DNA of 64,000 bases from Flavobacterium gawalongense (lineage in GTDB: Bacteria; Bacteroidota; Bacteroidia; Flavobacteriales; Flavobacteriaceae), in the NCBI RefSeq assembly GCF_007097265.1, contig NZ_VJZP01000014.1:1-64000 (forward strand), written 5' to 3'. Position numbers and translations under genes: made by a program. Below, in pieces: positions 15,996 to 24,803 of this stretch. Every line of letters starts with the position of its first letter. The stretch's first letter is position 1. The notes under the pieces were generated by a model. That model saw only the letters and a program-made list of their open reading frames with translations, did no database searches and was not told where the DNA came from.

Positions 15996-17384
15996 TTACA
16001 AGTGTATTACTTCACCATACGCATCAGCCACAGCTTCCATAACGGCTTCGCTCATCGTTGGGTGTGGGTGAATTGATTTTAGGATTTCGTGTCCTGTAGT
16101 TTCCAGTTTTCGTGCCACAACTGCCTCAGCAATCATATCGGTAACACCAGCCCCAATCATGTGACAACCCAACCATTCACCATATTTAGCATCAAAAATT
16201 ACTTTTACAAAACCATCGGGTGTTCCGGCAGCTTTCGCTTTTCCTGAAGCTGAGAATGGGAATTTACCAATTTTCAATTCGTATCCTTTTTCTTTAGCTT
16301 GTTTTTCAGTCAAACCTACTGAAGCAATTTCAGGAGTCGCATAGGTACATCCCGGTACATTTCCGTAATCGATAGGTTCTACGTGAAGTCCCGCGATTTT
16401 TTCTACACAATTGATTCCTTCAGCCGAAGCCACGTGAGCCAATGCTTGTCCTGGTGTAACATCACCAATGGCATAATAACCCGGAATATTGGTTTGATTG
16501 TATGCGTTTACTAATATTTTATCTCTGTCAGTAGCAATTCCTACTTCTTCCAGTCCTATGTTTTCAATATTGGTTTTAATCCCAACAGCCGAAAGTAAAA
16601 TCTCTGCTTCCAAAACTTCTTCTCCTTTGGCCGTTTTCACAGATGCTTTTACACCTGCTCCGGTAGTGTCAATTTTCTCTACGTTAGCGTTTGTCATGAT
16701 TTTGATACCTGCTTTTTTCAATGAACGTTCCATTTGTTTTGAAATGTCTTCGTCTTCTACAGGAACTACGTTTGGCATGAATTCTACAATGGTAACCTCA
16801 GTTCCCATCGAGTTATAGAAATGTGCAAATTCTACTCCAATCGCTCCGGAACCTACAATAATCATAGATTTAGGTTGTGTAGGTAAAGTCATTGCTTGAC
16901 GATATCCTATTACTTTTATACCATCCTGTGGTAAGTTTGGCAACTCACGAGAACGGGCTCCAGTTGCAATGATTATATGATCTGCACTGTATTCGGTAAC
17001 TTTATTGTCTTTGTCTGTAACATCAACTTTTTTTCCTGGTTTTAGTTTTCCAAAACCATCAATCACGTCGATTTTATTTTTTTTCATCAAGAATTGAACC
17101 CCTTTGCTCATTCCGTCAGCTACACTTCGACTGCGTTGTACAACAGCTGGGAAGTCTTTATCAAATGATGAAACAGTCAATCCGTAATCAGAAGCGTGTT
17201 TTAGATAATCAAAAACCTGAGCTGATTTTAGTAACGCTTTGGTTGGGATACAACCCCAGTTCAAGCATACTCCGCCTAAGTTTTCTTTTTCAATCACGGC
17301 TACTTTAAAGCCTAATTGTGATGCTCTAATGGCTGTAACATAACCGCCTGGGCCACTTCCTAAAACTATAATATCGTATTTCAT
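15996..17384 (-). CDS. lpdA: dihydrolipoyl dehydrogenase (E3)
   Basis: A 462-residue flavoprotein disulfide reductase, the E3 subunit that reoxidises dihydrolipoamide in the pyruvate, 2-oxoglutarate and branched-chain 2-oxoacid complexes. The FAD motif is GSGPGGYVTA (9-18), the redox-active Cys pair is GGVCLNWGC (C40, C45), the NAD motif is VGSGAIGVEF, and the catalytic His-Glu dyad is HPHPTMSE (H441, E446). Length and order are standard. It is monocistronic with its own terminator. Part of a diverged allele of this gene persists at 9461-9593. Confidence 0.97.
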   Translation of the reverse strand: MKYDIIVLGSGPGGYVTAIRASQLGFKVAVIEKENLGGVCLNWGCIPTKALLKSAQVFDYLKHASDYGLTVSSFDKDFPAVVQRSRSVADGMSKGVQFLMKKNKIDVIDGFGKLKPGKKVDVTDKDNKVTEYSADHIIIATGARSRELPNLPQDGIKVIGYRQAMTLPTQPKSMIIVGSGAIGVEFAHFYNSMGTEVTIVEFMPNVVPVEDEDISKQMERSLKKAGIKIMTNANVEKIDTTGAGVKASVKTAKGEEVLEAEILLSAVGIKTNIENIGLEEVGIATDRDKILVNAYNQTNIPGYYAIGDVTPGQALAHVASAEGINCVEKIAGLHVEPIDYGNVPGCTYATPEIASVGLTEKQAKEKGYELKIGKFPFSASGKAKAAGTPDGFVKVIFDAKYGEWLGCHMIGAGVTDMIAEAVVARKLETTGHEILKSIHPHPTMSEAVMEAVADAYGEVIHL

Positions 17385-18099
17385 TTTTTAAGTATTTATT
17401 TTTTAGTTGTAAAAATGGAATTAGCAAAAGCCTATTTCATTTTTGTGTGTTTCTCTTATTTAATTGATTGGGCGAATTTAAGGATTTATTCTGTTTTGAG
17501 AAAGTTTCAATGAAATAAAGTAGTAAACTAACAAATTTTCAAAAAAACACCGTTATTTTAAATCGAATTATAGGATTGTTAATATTAGTATCTAACTTAT
17601 TTTTTGCCACGAATTACACTAATTTGTCACTGTATTTTGGTTTAGGTCGTTAAAGGATAAGCATAAAAAACTTAATTAGCCACGAATTTAAAGAAAGTTG
17701 GGTACTTTGACAAATAGTTGCTAACTCAGAAAAACGTTGTCAACCGTAAGCAGATGAAATAGGTTCGCTAAAGCGAAATACTGATAAAAAACAGATTTTC
17801 CACAACACTAATCTGCTGAATCTGCAAAATCTGCGTGAAAAATTTTTAGCACGCAGATTTAGCAGATTTTATAGTGCCGTAATACTATTTCGAATTCTTA
17901 ATACCAACCATTTGAAAAGAGTTAGATAGAATTCACGAATTTTTAATTGAATTTATAAAATTAGCGCCTTATCAACAAAAAAAACTTAGCGGTAAAAAAA
18001 ATTTACGCTCCTTACGTCAAAAACTTAGCGCCTTTGTGTCTTAGCGGCAAAAAACCTTTATAATCTTAGCAGTAAAAAAAACTTAGCGGTAAAAAAAAC
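17385..18099. other. 0.7-kb intergenic stretch with palindromes and low-complexity repeats
   Basis: No gene was recognised. A hairpin is formed by AATCTGCGTG (17828-17837) and CACGCAGATT (17851-17860), flanked by repeated CTGCTGAATCTGC and AGATTTAGCAGATT; a related palindrome lies at 20836-20900. The 3' part (17950-18095) repeats the phrase AACTTAGCGGTAAAAAAAA several times. These are non-coding repeat families rather than genes. Confidence 0.55.
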
Positions 18100-19854
18100 T
18101 TAATTAGCCACTGAGAACTGGGAATCATACAAGTTCTTGTAATACCCACTTTCACGGTTGATTAACTCTTGATGCGTGCCTTGCTCCACAATCAATCCTT
18201 TGTCCATCACCACAATTTTATCTGCATTGACAATGGTTGCCAGACGGTGTGCTATTACAATGGATGTCCTGCCTTTGGTAATGGTTTCGGTGGCACGTTG
18301 AATCAATTCTTCGGAATACGTGTCTATTGATGAAGTGGCTTCGTCCAGAATCAAAATACTTGGATTACTTACATACGCTCTCAAAAAGGCAATTAACTGG
18401 CGCTGTCCTGACGATAGCATTACACCGCGTTCTTTTACATCAAAATCATAATTATCAGGTAAACTCATGATAAAATCATGGACGCCAATTTTTTTGGCTG
18501 CGACCAAAACCTGTTCCCGACTTATAGCTGGATTATTTAATGTGATATTATTGAAAATAGTATCGGCAAAAAGGAAAACATCCTGTAAAACCACCGCAAT
18601 TTGTGTGCGTAGGGAGCTTAAAGTGTAATGTTCGATGTTGTGATTGTCTATATAAATGGAACCGCTGTTGATTTCATAAAAACGGTTTAACAAGTTGATA
18701 ATCGTTGATTTACCTGCGCCCGTAGAACCCACAATGGCGATAGTTTGTCCGGCATTTACCTGAAGGTCAATTCCTTTGATAACATCTTCTTCAGGAATAT
18801 AACCAAAACGAACGTTTTCAAATTTTATATTTCCCTTAAAAATTGGCGCTTCAATAGTTCCTGTATCCTGAATTTGATCTTGGGTATCCAAAATATCAAA
18901 AACACGATTAGCAGCAATCATTCCCAGTTGCATCTCGTTGAATTTATCTGCAATTTGACGTAACGGATTAAAAAGCATTCCTATAAACATGGTGTAAGAA
19001 AATAAATCTCCAAAAGTGGTAAAATTATCTCCGTTTAATATCTTGATTCCGCCATATAAGACAATAAATCCTAATGTCAGAGATGAAATAATATCAGCAA
19101 TAGGGAAGAAGATGGAGTTGTAAAGAATGGTTTTTATCCAGGCTTTTTTGTGTTTGTCGTTGATGCTTTTAAATTTTTCATACTCAATATCTTCTCTGTT
19201 AAAGAGTTGTACAATTTTCATTCCTGTAACACGCTCTTGTACAAAGGAGTTCATGTTGGCAATTTGTGTACGCACTTCCTCAAAAGCCACTTGCATTTTC
19301 TTTTGGAATATTCGGGTGAAGAAAACCAGAATAGGCATAGCCACAATTACAATCCAAGTCAGCGTCCAGTTCATGTAAAACATAAAAATAAGCACAACAA
19401 ACATTTTCATCAAGTCACTGATAATCATAAACAATCCCTGACTGAAAATTCGGGCGATAGATTCAATATCCGAAACGGAACGGGTTACCAGTTGGCCCAC
19501 GGGAACATGATCAAAATATTTCATTCGGAAACTCAACAAGTGTTTGAATAATTTTGTTCGAATGTCTTTCACAATATCCTGACCCAGCCAGTTCGCCCAA
19601 TACACAAAGTAAAATTGGGAGAATACTTCGAGTAAAAGTACTATTCCCATCAAGATTACATACATTAATAATCCCTGTTGGTCTTGGGTTGCAATGTAGC
19701 CATCGACCGTTTGTTTCAATAAATACGGACGCAATGCCGCAAAGATAGACAACGAGATGGCGAAAATTATTACACCGTTAAAACGCCATTGGTACGGTTT
19801 TGTGTATTGTAATATTCGTTTGAATAATCGGGTATCAAATGCTTTTGCTTTCAT
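18100..19854 (-). CDS. ABC transporter, fused permease and ATPase (MsbA/multidrug type)
   Basis: A 584-residue half-transporter. The N-terminal ~320 residues hold six transmembrane helices of the type-1 exporter fold; the C-terminal ATPase has Walker A GSTGAGKST (about 375-383), signature LSSGQRQ (about 479) and Walker B ILILDEATSS (about 500). The Q-loop is VVLQDVFLF. It should act as a dimer exporting lipid, peptide or drug from the inner membrane; the substrate is not deducible. It is probably transcribed alone, with truA 64 bases upstream on the same strand. Confidence 0.93.
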   Translation of the reverse strand: MKAKAFDTRLFKRILQYTKPYQWRFNGVIIFAISLSIFAALRPYLLKQTVDGYIATQDQQGLLMYVILMGIVLLLEVFSQFYFVYWANWLGQDIVKDIRTKLFKHLLSFRMKYFDHVPVGQLVTRSVSDIESIARIFSQGLFMIISDLMKMFVVLIFMFYMNWTLTWIVIVAMPILVFFTRIFQKKMQVAFEEVRTQIANMNSFVQERVTGMKIVQLFNREDIEYEKFKSINDKHKKAWIKTILYNSIFFPIADIISSLTLGFIVLYGGIKILNGDNFTTFGDLFSYTMFIGMLFNPLRQIADKFNEMQLGMIAANRVFDILDTQDQIQDTGTIEAPIFKGNIKFENVRFGYIPEEDVIKGIDLQVNAGQTIAIVGSTGAGKSTIINLLNRFYEINSGSIYIDNHNIEHYTLSSLRTQIAVVLQDVFLFADTIFNNITLNNPAISREQVLVAAKKIGVHDFIMSLPDNYDFDVKERGVMLSSGQRQLIAFLRAYVSNPSILILDEATSSIDTYSEELIQRATETITKGRTSIVIAHRLATIVNADKIVVMDKGLIVEQGTHQELINRESGYYKNLYDSQFSVAN

Positions 19855-19918
19855 TTTTTTTTCTTTAAGCCTTATGCTTTAGGCTTTAGGCATAATGCTT
19901 AAAGCTTGTAGCCTAAAG

Positions 19919-20653
19919 CTATAAATAATCGTACTCTATTTTGGTTAAATATAAGCCATGTGCCGGAACCGAAAAACCAGCTTTGTCTCTGTTTTTGCCT
20001 TCTATAATGGCAGTAAAATCCGCCAATGTAATCTTATATAAACCTATGTTAACCAATGTTCCTACAATGGCACGAACCATATTGCGTAAGAAACGATTTG
20101 CCGAAATCGTGAAAATCAGATTGCCGTTTTCTTGTTTCCAATAGGCTTCAAAAATCGTGCAGTCAAAAGTATTCACATCCGTATTTACTTTAGAGAAACA
20201 TTGAAAATCAGTATGATTAAATAATAATTTTGCGGCTTCGTTCATTAAATCTACATCTAATTTTTGATGGAAATACCAACTTTGTTCTTGCAAAAACACA
20301 TCTTTAAACGTGTTGATCTGGTATTCGTACGTTCTTTTTACAGCGTCAAAACGAGTATGTGCTTCATCAGATACGGGAATTATGTCATAAACAACAATGT
20401 CTTTGGGTAAGTAGGAGTTGAGTTTGTGAACTAAATTTGGAATATCAAATGGCGTTTCAAAATCAAAATGAGCATACATTTCCTTAGCATGAACACCGGT
20501 ATCTGTGCGTCCGGCTCCCATGAGATTGATCTCCGTATTCAATAACACCGAAAACGCTTTGTTCATCGTTTCCTGCACTGACGCAGCATTGGGTTGGTAT
20601 TGCCAGCCGTGATAATGGGTTCCGTTGTATGCTAATTTTATGAAATATCTCAA
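19919..20653 (-). CDS. truA: tRNA pseudouridine(38-40) synthase
   Basis: A 244-residue enzyme converting uridine to pseudouridine at positions 38-40 of the tRNA anticodon stem. The catalytic Asp is D51 in GAGRTDTGVHA, and the second conserved block RFLRNMVRAIVG is present. Length is normal. The gap to the downstream transporter contains an inverted repeat made of GCTTTAGGC-like units (19865-19915), which may terminate truA. Confidence 0.97.
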   Translation of the reverse strand: MRYFIKLAYNGTHYHGWQYQPNAASVQETMNKAFSVLLNTEINLMGAGRTDTGVHAKEMYAHFDFETPFDIPNLVHKLNSYLPKDIVVYDIIPVSDEAHTRFDAVKRTYEYQINTFKDVFLQEQSWYFHQKLDVDLMNEAAKLLFNHTDFQCFSKVNTDVNTFDCTIFEAYWKQENGNLIFTISANRFLRNMVRAIVGTLVNIGLYKITLADFTAIIEGKNRDKAGFSVPAHGLYLTKIEYDYL

Positions 20654-20657
20654 GGTT

Positions 20658-20697
20658 AGATTTCAGATTTCAGATTTCAGATTTCAGATTTCAGATT
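20658..20697. repeat. AGATTTC heptanucleotide tandem repeat
   Basis: Five full units of AGATTTC plus a partial sixth, starting 5 bases upstream of the truA start codon on the minus strand. Copy number changes would alter the truA leader. Confidence 0.9.
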
Positions 20698-21062
20698 GTT
20701 CTGAAAGAAATCGAGTTTTACACATTTAAAAAAGCAAAGATACTTATTAATTTTTGTGCCACGAAGTCGCTATGGCGCAAATAGGGCAAACGCTTTGAAA
20801 AAAACAATTTATTTAAATATATCAGATTTTACAAAATCTGCTGAATCTGCTGAATCTGCGTGTTAATATTTGCACGCGGATCTAACAGATTTATGCAGAT
20901 TCTAAATAAAAGTATGATTTTTATTAAAATAAAATGGGCACTTATTTTAAAAGCGTTTGCCCTGTGGCGCAAAAGTTTGTTAAGTTTTAAATGGATTTTT
21001 TATTTGGAATTTGAATGTCTAATTTTACCAAAAAATCCTAGCCCAGATAGCAGTGGAAATCC

Positions 21063-21175
21063 TGTCATTGCGAGGAAGAAGCATTCAAATCATAAGATTG
21101 CTTCGTTCCTCGCAATGACAGATTGAAACGAATAGCTGGAAATAGCTCCAGATTGCTTCGTACCTCGCAATGACA
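21063..21175. repeat. REP-like palindromic cluster
   Basis: TGTCATTGCGAGGAA (21063-21077) faces TTCCTCGCAATGACA (21106-21120), and a third copy ACCTCGCAATGACA lies at 21162-21175 in the second orientation. The units also share AAGATTGCTTCG or AGATTGCTTCG. They are non-coding and lie just upstream of the phosphoesterase start. Confidence 0.8.
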
Positions 21176-21183
21176 ATATAAAT

Positions 21184-21681
21184 ATGAAAAAAATACTACT
21201 CCTTTCGGATACGCACAGTCACATTGATGATACCATTTTAAAATATGTCTCTCTGGCTGATGAAGTTTGGCATGCGGGTGATATTGGTGATTTAGCTGTA
21301 ACTGATGCGATAAAAAAATTAAAACCGTTGCGTTGTGTTTATGGCAATATTGATGACGCAAAAGCCAGATTGGAATTTCCTTTGCACAACCGGTTTATGT
21401 GTGAGGGTGTTGATGTTTGGATTACGCATATTGGCGGTTATCCGGGGAAATACAATCCCAATATTAAAGCGGAGATGGATGCGAATCCTCCAAAACTATT
21501 TATTTGCGGGCATTCTCATATCCTGAAAGTGATATTTGATAAAAAGCATAATTTATTACACATGAATCCCGGTGCGGCAGGAAAAAGCGGTTTTCATCAG
21601 GTGCGCACGATGTTGCGTTTTATGATTGATGGGGACAAAATAAAGGATTTGGAAATTATAGAAATTGAAAAAAAGGGGTAA
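21184..21681 (+). CDS. YfcE/MJ0936-family metallophosphoesterase
   Basis: A 165-residue calcineurin-like phosphoesterase. Metal-binding motifs appear in order: LLLSDTHSH (D9, H11), WHAGDIGD, VYGNID, and FICGHSH with a late LHMNPGAAG. Such enzymes hydrolyse phosphodiesters, often assayed on cyclic nucleotides, with two divalent metals; the natural substrate is unknown. The small size is usual for this subfamily. It is the only plus-strand gene here and converges on the sensor kinase gene with a 3-base gap. Confidence 0.92.
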   Translation: MKKILLLSDTHSHIDDTILKYVSLADEVWHAGDIGDLAVTDAIKKLKPLRCVYGNIDDAKARLEFPLHNRFMCEGVDVWITHIGGYPGKYNPNIKAEMDANPPKLFICGHSHILKVIFDKKHNLLHMNPGAAGKSGFHQVRTMLRFMIDGDKIKDLEIIEIEKKG

Positions 21682-21684
21682 TTT

Positions 21685-23379
21685 TTATTTATGTGCTATA
21701 GGCACAACGATATAAATCGAGGTTCCGGATTTTTGCTTGGAATCGATAGAAATGCCTCCTTTTAAGTTGTTTATCCTCGCCTGAATCTGATTGAGTCCAA
21801 AACCCTCAAGGATATGAAAATGAGCGGGATCAAAACCTTTTCCGTTGTCATAGACATGAATTTGCAATGTACTATTGTTTTCCTGAATGGTAATCTTTGC
21901 AGTGTTTGCCTGACTGTGTTTGGTTATATTATTCAATAGTTCGCTGATGATAAAATAAATTTTCATTTCAAATTCTTCATTATAACGCTTTTTTGTCGGT
22001 ACCGGACTTGAATATTTAAATTGAATTACAGAGTTTGAATTTTTTTCGCATAAAGCTTCCAGGGCATAAAACAAACCAAACCGTGCCAAAAGTGTAGGCA
22101 TAAGTTCATGTGATAGATCACGAACTTTATCATGTGCTTCTACTAATATCGCTTTAGTTTTTAATATTTCTTGTGGCGGGGATTGATTTTGGGAAGTAAA
22201 AACATTTAAATGTAATCCGGCAGAAGACAGCAAAGCACTAATATTATCATGTAAAAAAGAAGCAATTTTTTTTCTTTCCAATTCCTGTCCATTTATAGAC
22301 GCGTTGATTATGTTTTCCTGAATTTTGCTTTGCAGGTCTTTGAGTTTATTGTTTTGTTTTAGTTTGGTATTCTGAAATAAAAAGTAAAAGAGAATGATGA
22401 TTAAAAGCAATAACGAAATGACTACAATGCTAATTTTTTTATTTTTAGACTGCTTTTCTAATAATAAATATTGTTTGGTTTTGTATTTGGTTTCTATGTT
22501 GTCAATCTCTCTTTTGTACCCATCGATTTCGAGATTAATTCCTGCAACATTGGCTTTTTTTAGTTTCTCTTCATAATTAAGTTCGGCTGTAATGGAGTTG
22601 TAAAGCGCCAGATTTTCATATGCTTTTTGAAATTTACCATTTTTTAATAAAAATTTGGAATATTCTTGGTGCGAAAAGGATAAATCTGATTTCTCATCCC
22701 CTTCATTTCCTAATCGTATAGCATTCTGGAAAAAGAAGTTGGCTTTTTCGATATCATTTTTATAACCATGATACATGCCGTTAAGCATGTTTAGTGCCAC
22801 TAGAGTAGATGCATCACCATATTTTTTGTGGTATTGATTAATGTAATTTAAATAAGGTATTCCCTTGTCAAAATCACCAATGTCAAAATAGGCCCAAGCT
22901 ATATTGAGTTTTGTAAAAACAGTTTGGCTAAAATCACTTGTTTTGTTACTGTATTCCAGTGATTTTTTATAACAAACAATTCCTTTTTCATATTGTTTTT
23001 TATCAAAGCAATAAATGTTCCCTAAATTATTATAAAGCCAGTTTTTTAATTGATTATTATTGGTTTTATTAGCATAAATTAAGCCTTTGTTGTAGTAAAA
23101 AAAGGCTTTGTCAAATTCAGTTAATTCATCAAAATTGGCGCCAATTGTGTTGTAAATTGAGGCTATAAGATTATCATCCTTAATAGCAATGGCATAATGT
23201 AAAGCGATTCTGGCTTTTACCAGAGATTTTTCAAAATGGCCCTTCTTCATGTATTGATTTGCCTCTTTTGCCAATTGCGTGATTTCTTTTTTAGAAGGCG
23301 TTTTTTCTTGAGCAAAAAAAACAGTACTAAAAAAAAGTAGCAGTAAAATGGACACTATATTAATTCGAAATTGAGACAT
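21685..23379 (-). CDS. TPR-containing sensor histidine kinase (HisKA_3 type)
   Basis: A 564-residue sensor. A signal sequence (IVSILLLLFFSTVFFAQ) leads a periplasmic array of tetratricopeptide repeats (about 35-290), then a coiled segment and one transmembrane helix (ISIVVISLLLLIIILFYFLF, about 322-341). The cytoplasmic part has the phosphoacceptor His in ASFLHDNIS (about H377) and an HATPase domain with NNITKHSQA and DNGKGFD. It is the partner of the NarL-type regulator encoded 24 bases upstream, forming a NarL/LuxR-type two-component system. The signal sensed is unknown. Confidence 0.92.
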   Translation of the reverse strand: MSQFRINIVSILLLLFFSTVFFAQEKTPSKKEITQLAKEANQYMKKGHFEKSLVKARIALHYAIAIKDDNLIASIYNTIGANFDELTEFDKAFFYYNKGLIYANKTNNNQLKNWLYNNLGNIYCFDKKQYEKGIVCYKKSLEYSNKTSDFSQTVFTKLNIAWAYFDIGDFDKGIPYLNYINQYHKKYGDASTLVALNMLNGMYHGYKNDIEKANFFFQNAIRLGNEGDEKSDLSFSHQEYSKFLLKNGKFQKAYENLALYNSITAELNYEEKLKKANVAGINLEIDGYKREIDNIETKYKTKQYLLLEKQSKNKKISIVVISLLLLIIILFYFLFQNTKLKQNNKLKDLQSKIQENIINASINGQELERKKIASFLHDNISALLSSAGLHLNVFTSQNQSPPQEILKTKAILVEAHDKVRDLSHELMPTLLARFGLFYALEALCEKNSNSVIQFKYSSPVPTKKRYNEEFEMKIYFIISELLNNITKHSQANTAKITIQENNSTLQIHVYDNGKGFDPAHFHILEGFGLNQIQARINNLKGGISIDSKQKSGTSIYIVVPIAHK

Positions 23380-23403
23380 AAAAAAGGACTTTTACTGCTT
23401 AAT

Positions 23404-24066
23404 TTATGATTTAATCAAATTGTTTTTAATGGCATATTTGACTATGCTAATAGTATTCTTTGCTTTTAGTTTTTTCATTATGTTTTTGCGGTGCGTTTCA
23501 ACGGTATTTGTACTGATAAACAGTTGCTCGCTAATTTCCTTACCGCTGTATTCTAATGAAATCAAAGTGATGATTTCCAATTCGCGTCCTGTCAAAATCG
23601 AATTTGAAACCGGCTCGTATTTGTTTAGTTTTGGATTGTTCTTTATGAAAGAATTAAAGATTTTTTCTCGAACTGGTTTGCAAAAATATTCTTCTCCTCT
23701 CGAAATTGCCTCAATGGCTTCGACGATATTTTCACCGGCACATTGTTTTGTTAAATAACCACTAGCACCAAGTTTCATGATTTCTTTTATCAATTTCAAG
23801 TCGTCATAACTGGAAAGAATAATAACCTTACAAGGAAATCCTTTTTCTGCGAATTCTTTAATGACCTCAATTCCATCTTTTTCAGGCATATTAATGTCCA
23901 ATATGAGAATGTCAGATTTATTATTCGTAACATCATCATAAATGGTGCTTCCATTTAGCGAGAAACCCACCACTTCATAATTAGGAATGGTTTGCAGTAA
24001 AGTAGAGATTCCATCAATAAGTATTTGATGGTCGTCTGCTAGATGGATTCTGATTTTTGTTTTCAT
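23404..24066 (-). CDS. NarL/LuxR-family response regulator
   Basis: A 220-residue regulator with an N-terminal receiver domain (acidic pocket ADDH, phosphoacceptor D57 in DILILDINMPEKDG, conserved Lys in LTKQ) and a C-terminal LuxR helix-turn-helix (LTGRELEIITLISLEYSG...ISTNTVETHRKNIMKKL). It is the first gene of a two-gene operon with the TPR sensor kinase. Targets cannot be deduced. Confidence 0.95.
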   Translation of the reverse strand: MKTKIRIHLADDHQILIDGISTLLQTIPNYEVVGFSLNGSTIYDDVTNNKSDILILDINMPEKDGIEVIKEFAEKGFPCKVIILSSYDDLKLIKEIMKLGASGYLTKQCAGENIVEAIEAISRGEEYFCKPVREKIFNSFIKNNPKLNKYEPVSNSILTGRELEIITLISLEYSGKEISEQLFISTNTVETHRKNIMKKLKAKNTISIVKYAIKNNLIKS

Positions 24067-24148
24067 AATGGAATTACTAGGTCCAAATTTATAAAAATTA
24101 ACGAGTCATTTAACAAGGTTTTTATTATTTTTAGAATATTATACGCAT

Positions 24149-24175
24149 AAAAAAACCCGAACTGTTACATTCGGG
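24149..24175 (-). terminator. terminator after the DUF4293 gene
   Basis: CCCGAA and TTCGGG arms with an 8-base loop, followed on the minus strand by a run of seven T. It lies 34 bases past the DUF4293 stop codon. Confidence 0.8.
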
Positions 24176-24208
24176 CTTTCTCCGCACTAATAAATTAAGT
24201 TTATAGGT

Positions 24209-24622
24209 TTACCTCAATCTGTCCACAGATTTTACAAGATCTTCATCCTTTTTGATGGCCTTATTAGCCAAGACTAATAATACGATAGCAACTATAGGTA
24301 GAAACATCCCAATACCTTTCTCCGAAACAGCTAGTGTTTCTCCAGATAAATTTAGTGAACGATATACAAACAATCCTAATAAAATTAAATTTAATATGAT
24401 GTTCAATCTGCCAATAACAAATTGATTTTGTCTTTTCTTATAAGATACAATACTCAATAAAGTCAGCGTAGTGCTTAACCCGAATAATACAACATACACT
24501 TGGTCTTGCATAAAAAAATAATCCGAACCGTTATTCATTGTCCATAAAGGAATGAAAAATGGTAAAATTCCTGTAACTACAAAAGCAAGAAATAAATAAA
24601 TGGTTTGAATTCTTTGTATCAT
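24209..24622 (-). CDS. DUF4293-family membrane protein
   Basis: A 137-residue protein with four hydrophobic segments (starting IQTIYLFLAFVVTGILPFFI) and a charged C-terminus. The length and pattern match DUF4293, a Bacteroidota-specific family of unknown function. It is divergent from rho, a neighbourhood I recall as common in Flavobacteria. Confidence 0.8.
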   Translation of the reverse strand: MIQRIQTIYLFLAFVVTGILPFFIPLWTMNNGSDYFFMQDQVYVVLFGLSTTLTLLSIVSYKKRQNQFVIGRLNIILNLILLGLFVYRSLNLSGETLAVSEKGIGMFLPIVAIVLLVLANKAIKKDEDLVKSVDRLR

Positions 24623-24803
24623 GGTTTGAATTTGTTCTGCAAAAATATATTTTCTTTTTTATAAATGCTATTGTATGATTAAATTTTATTCGTATTATTG
24701 CATAACAATTCCGTAAGCACTTCATACTGCGGTTGATTCAAAATAAAAAAGTTTACTACCTATCTTTACAATTTTCCAAATTAATTAAACTCAAAGAACA
24801 TTC

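Larger units (their letters stand above)
20654..21183. other. intergenic stretch holding three kinds of repeats
   Basis: No gene was recognised. From left to right there is a heptamer tandem array (20658-20697), a CTGCTGAATCTGCGTG-type palindrome (20836-20900), and REP-like inverted copies of TGTCATTGCGAGG (21063-21175). The following phosphoesterase starts right after the last REP-like copy. Confidence 0.6.

Noticed and set aside
17385..18099. A small RNA gene in the 0.7-kb gap after lpdA
   Set aside because: The hairpins belong to repeated AATCTGCGTG palindromes also seen near 20850, and no promoter-terminator pair defines a transcript.
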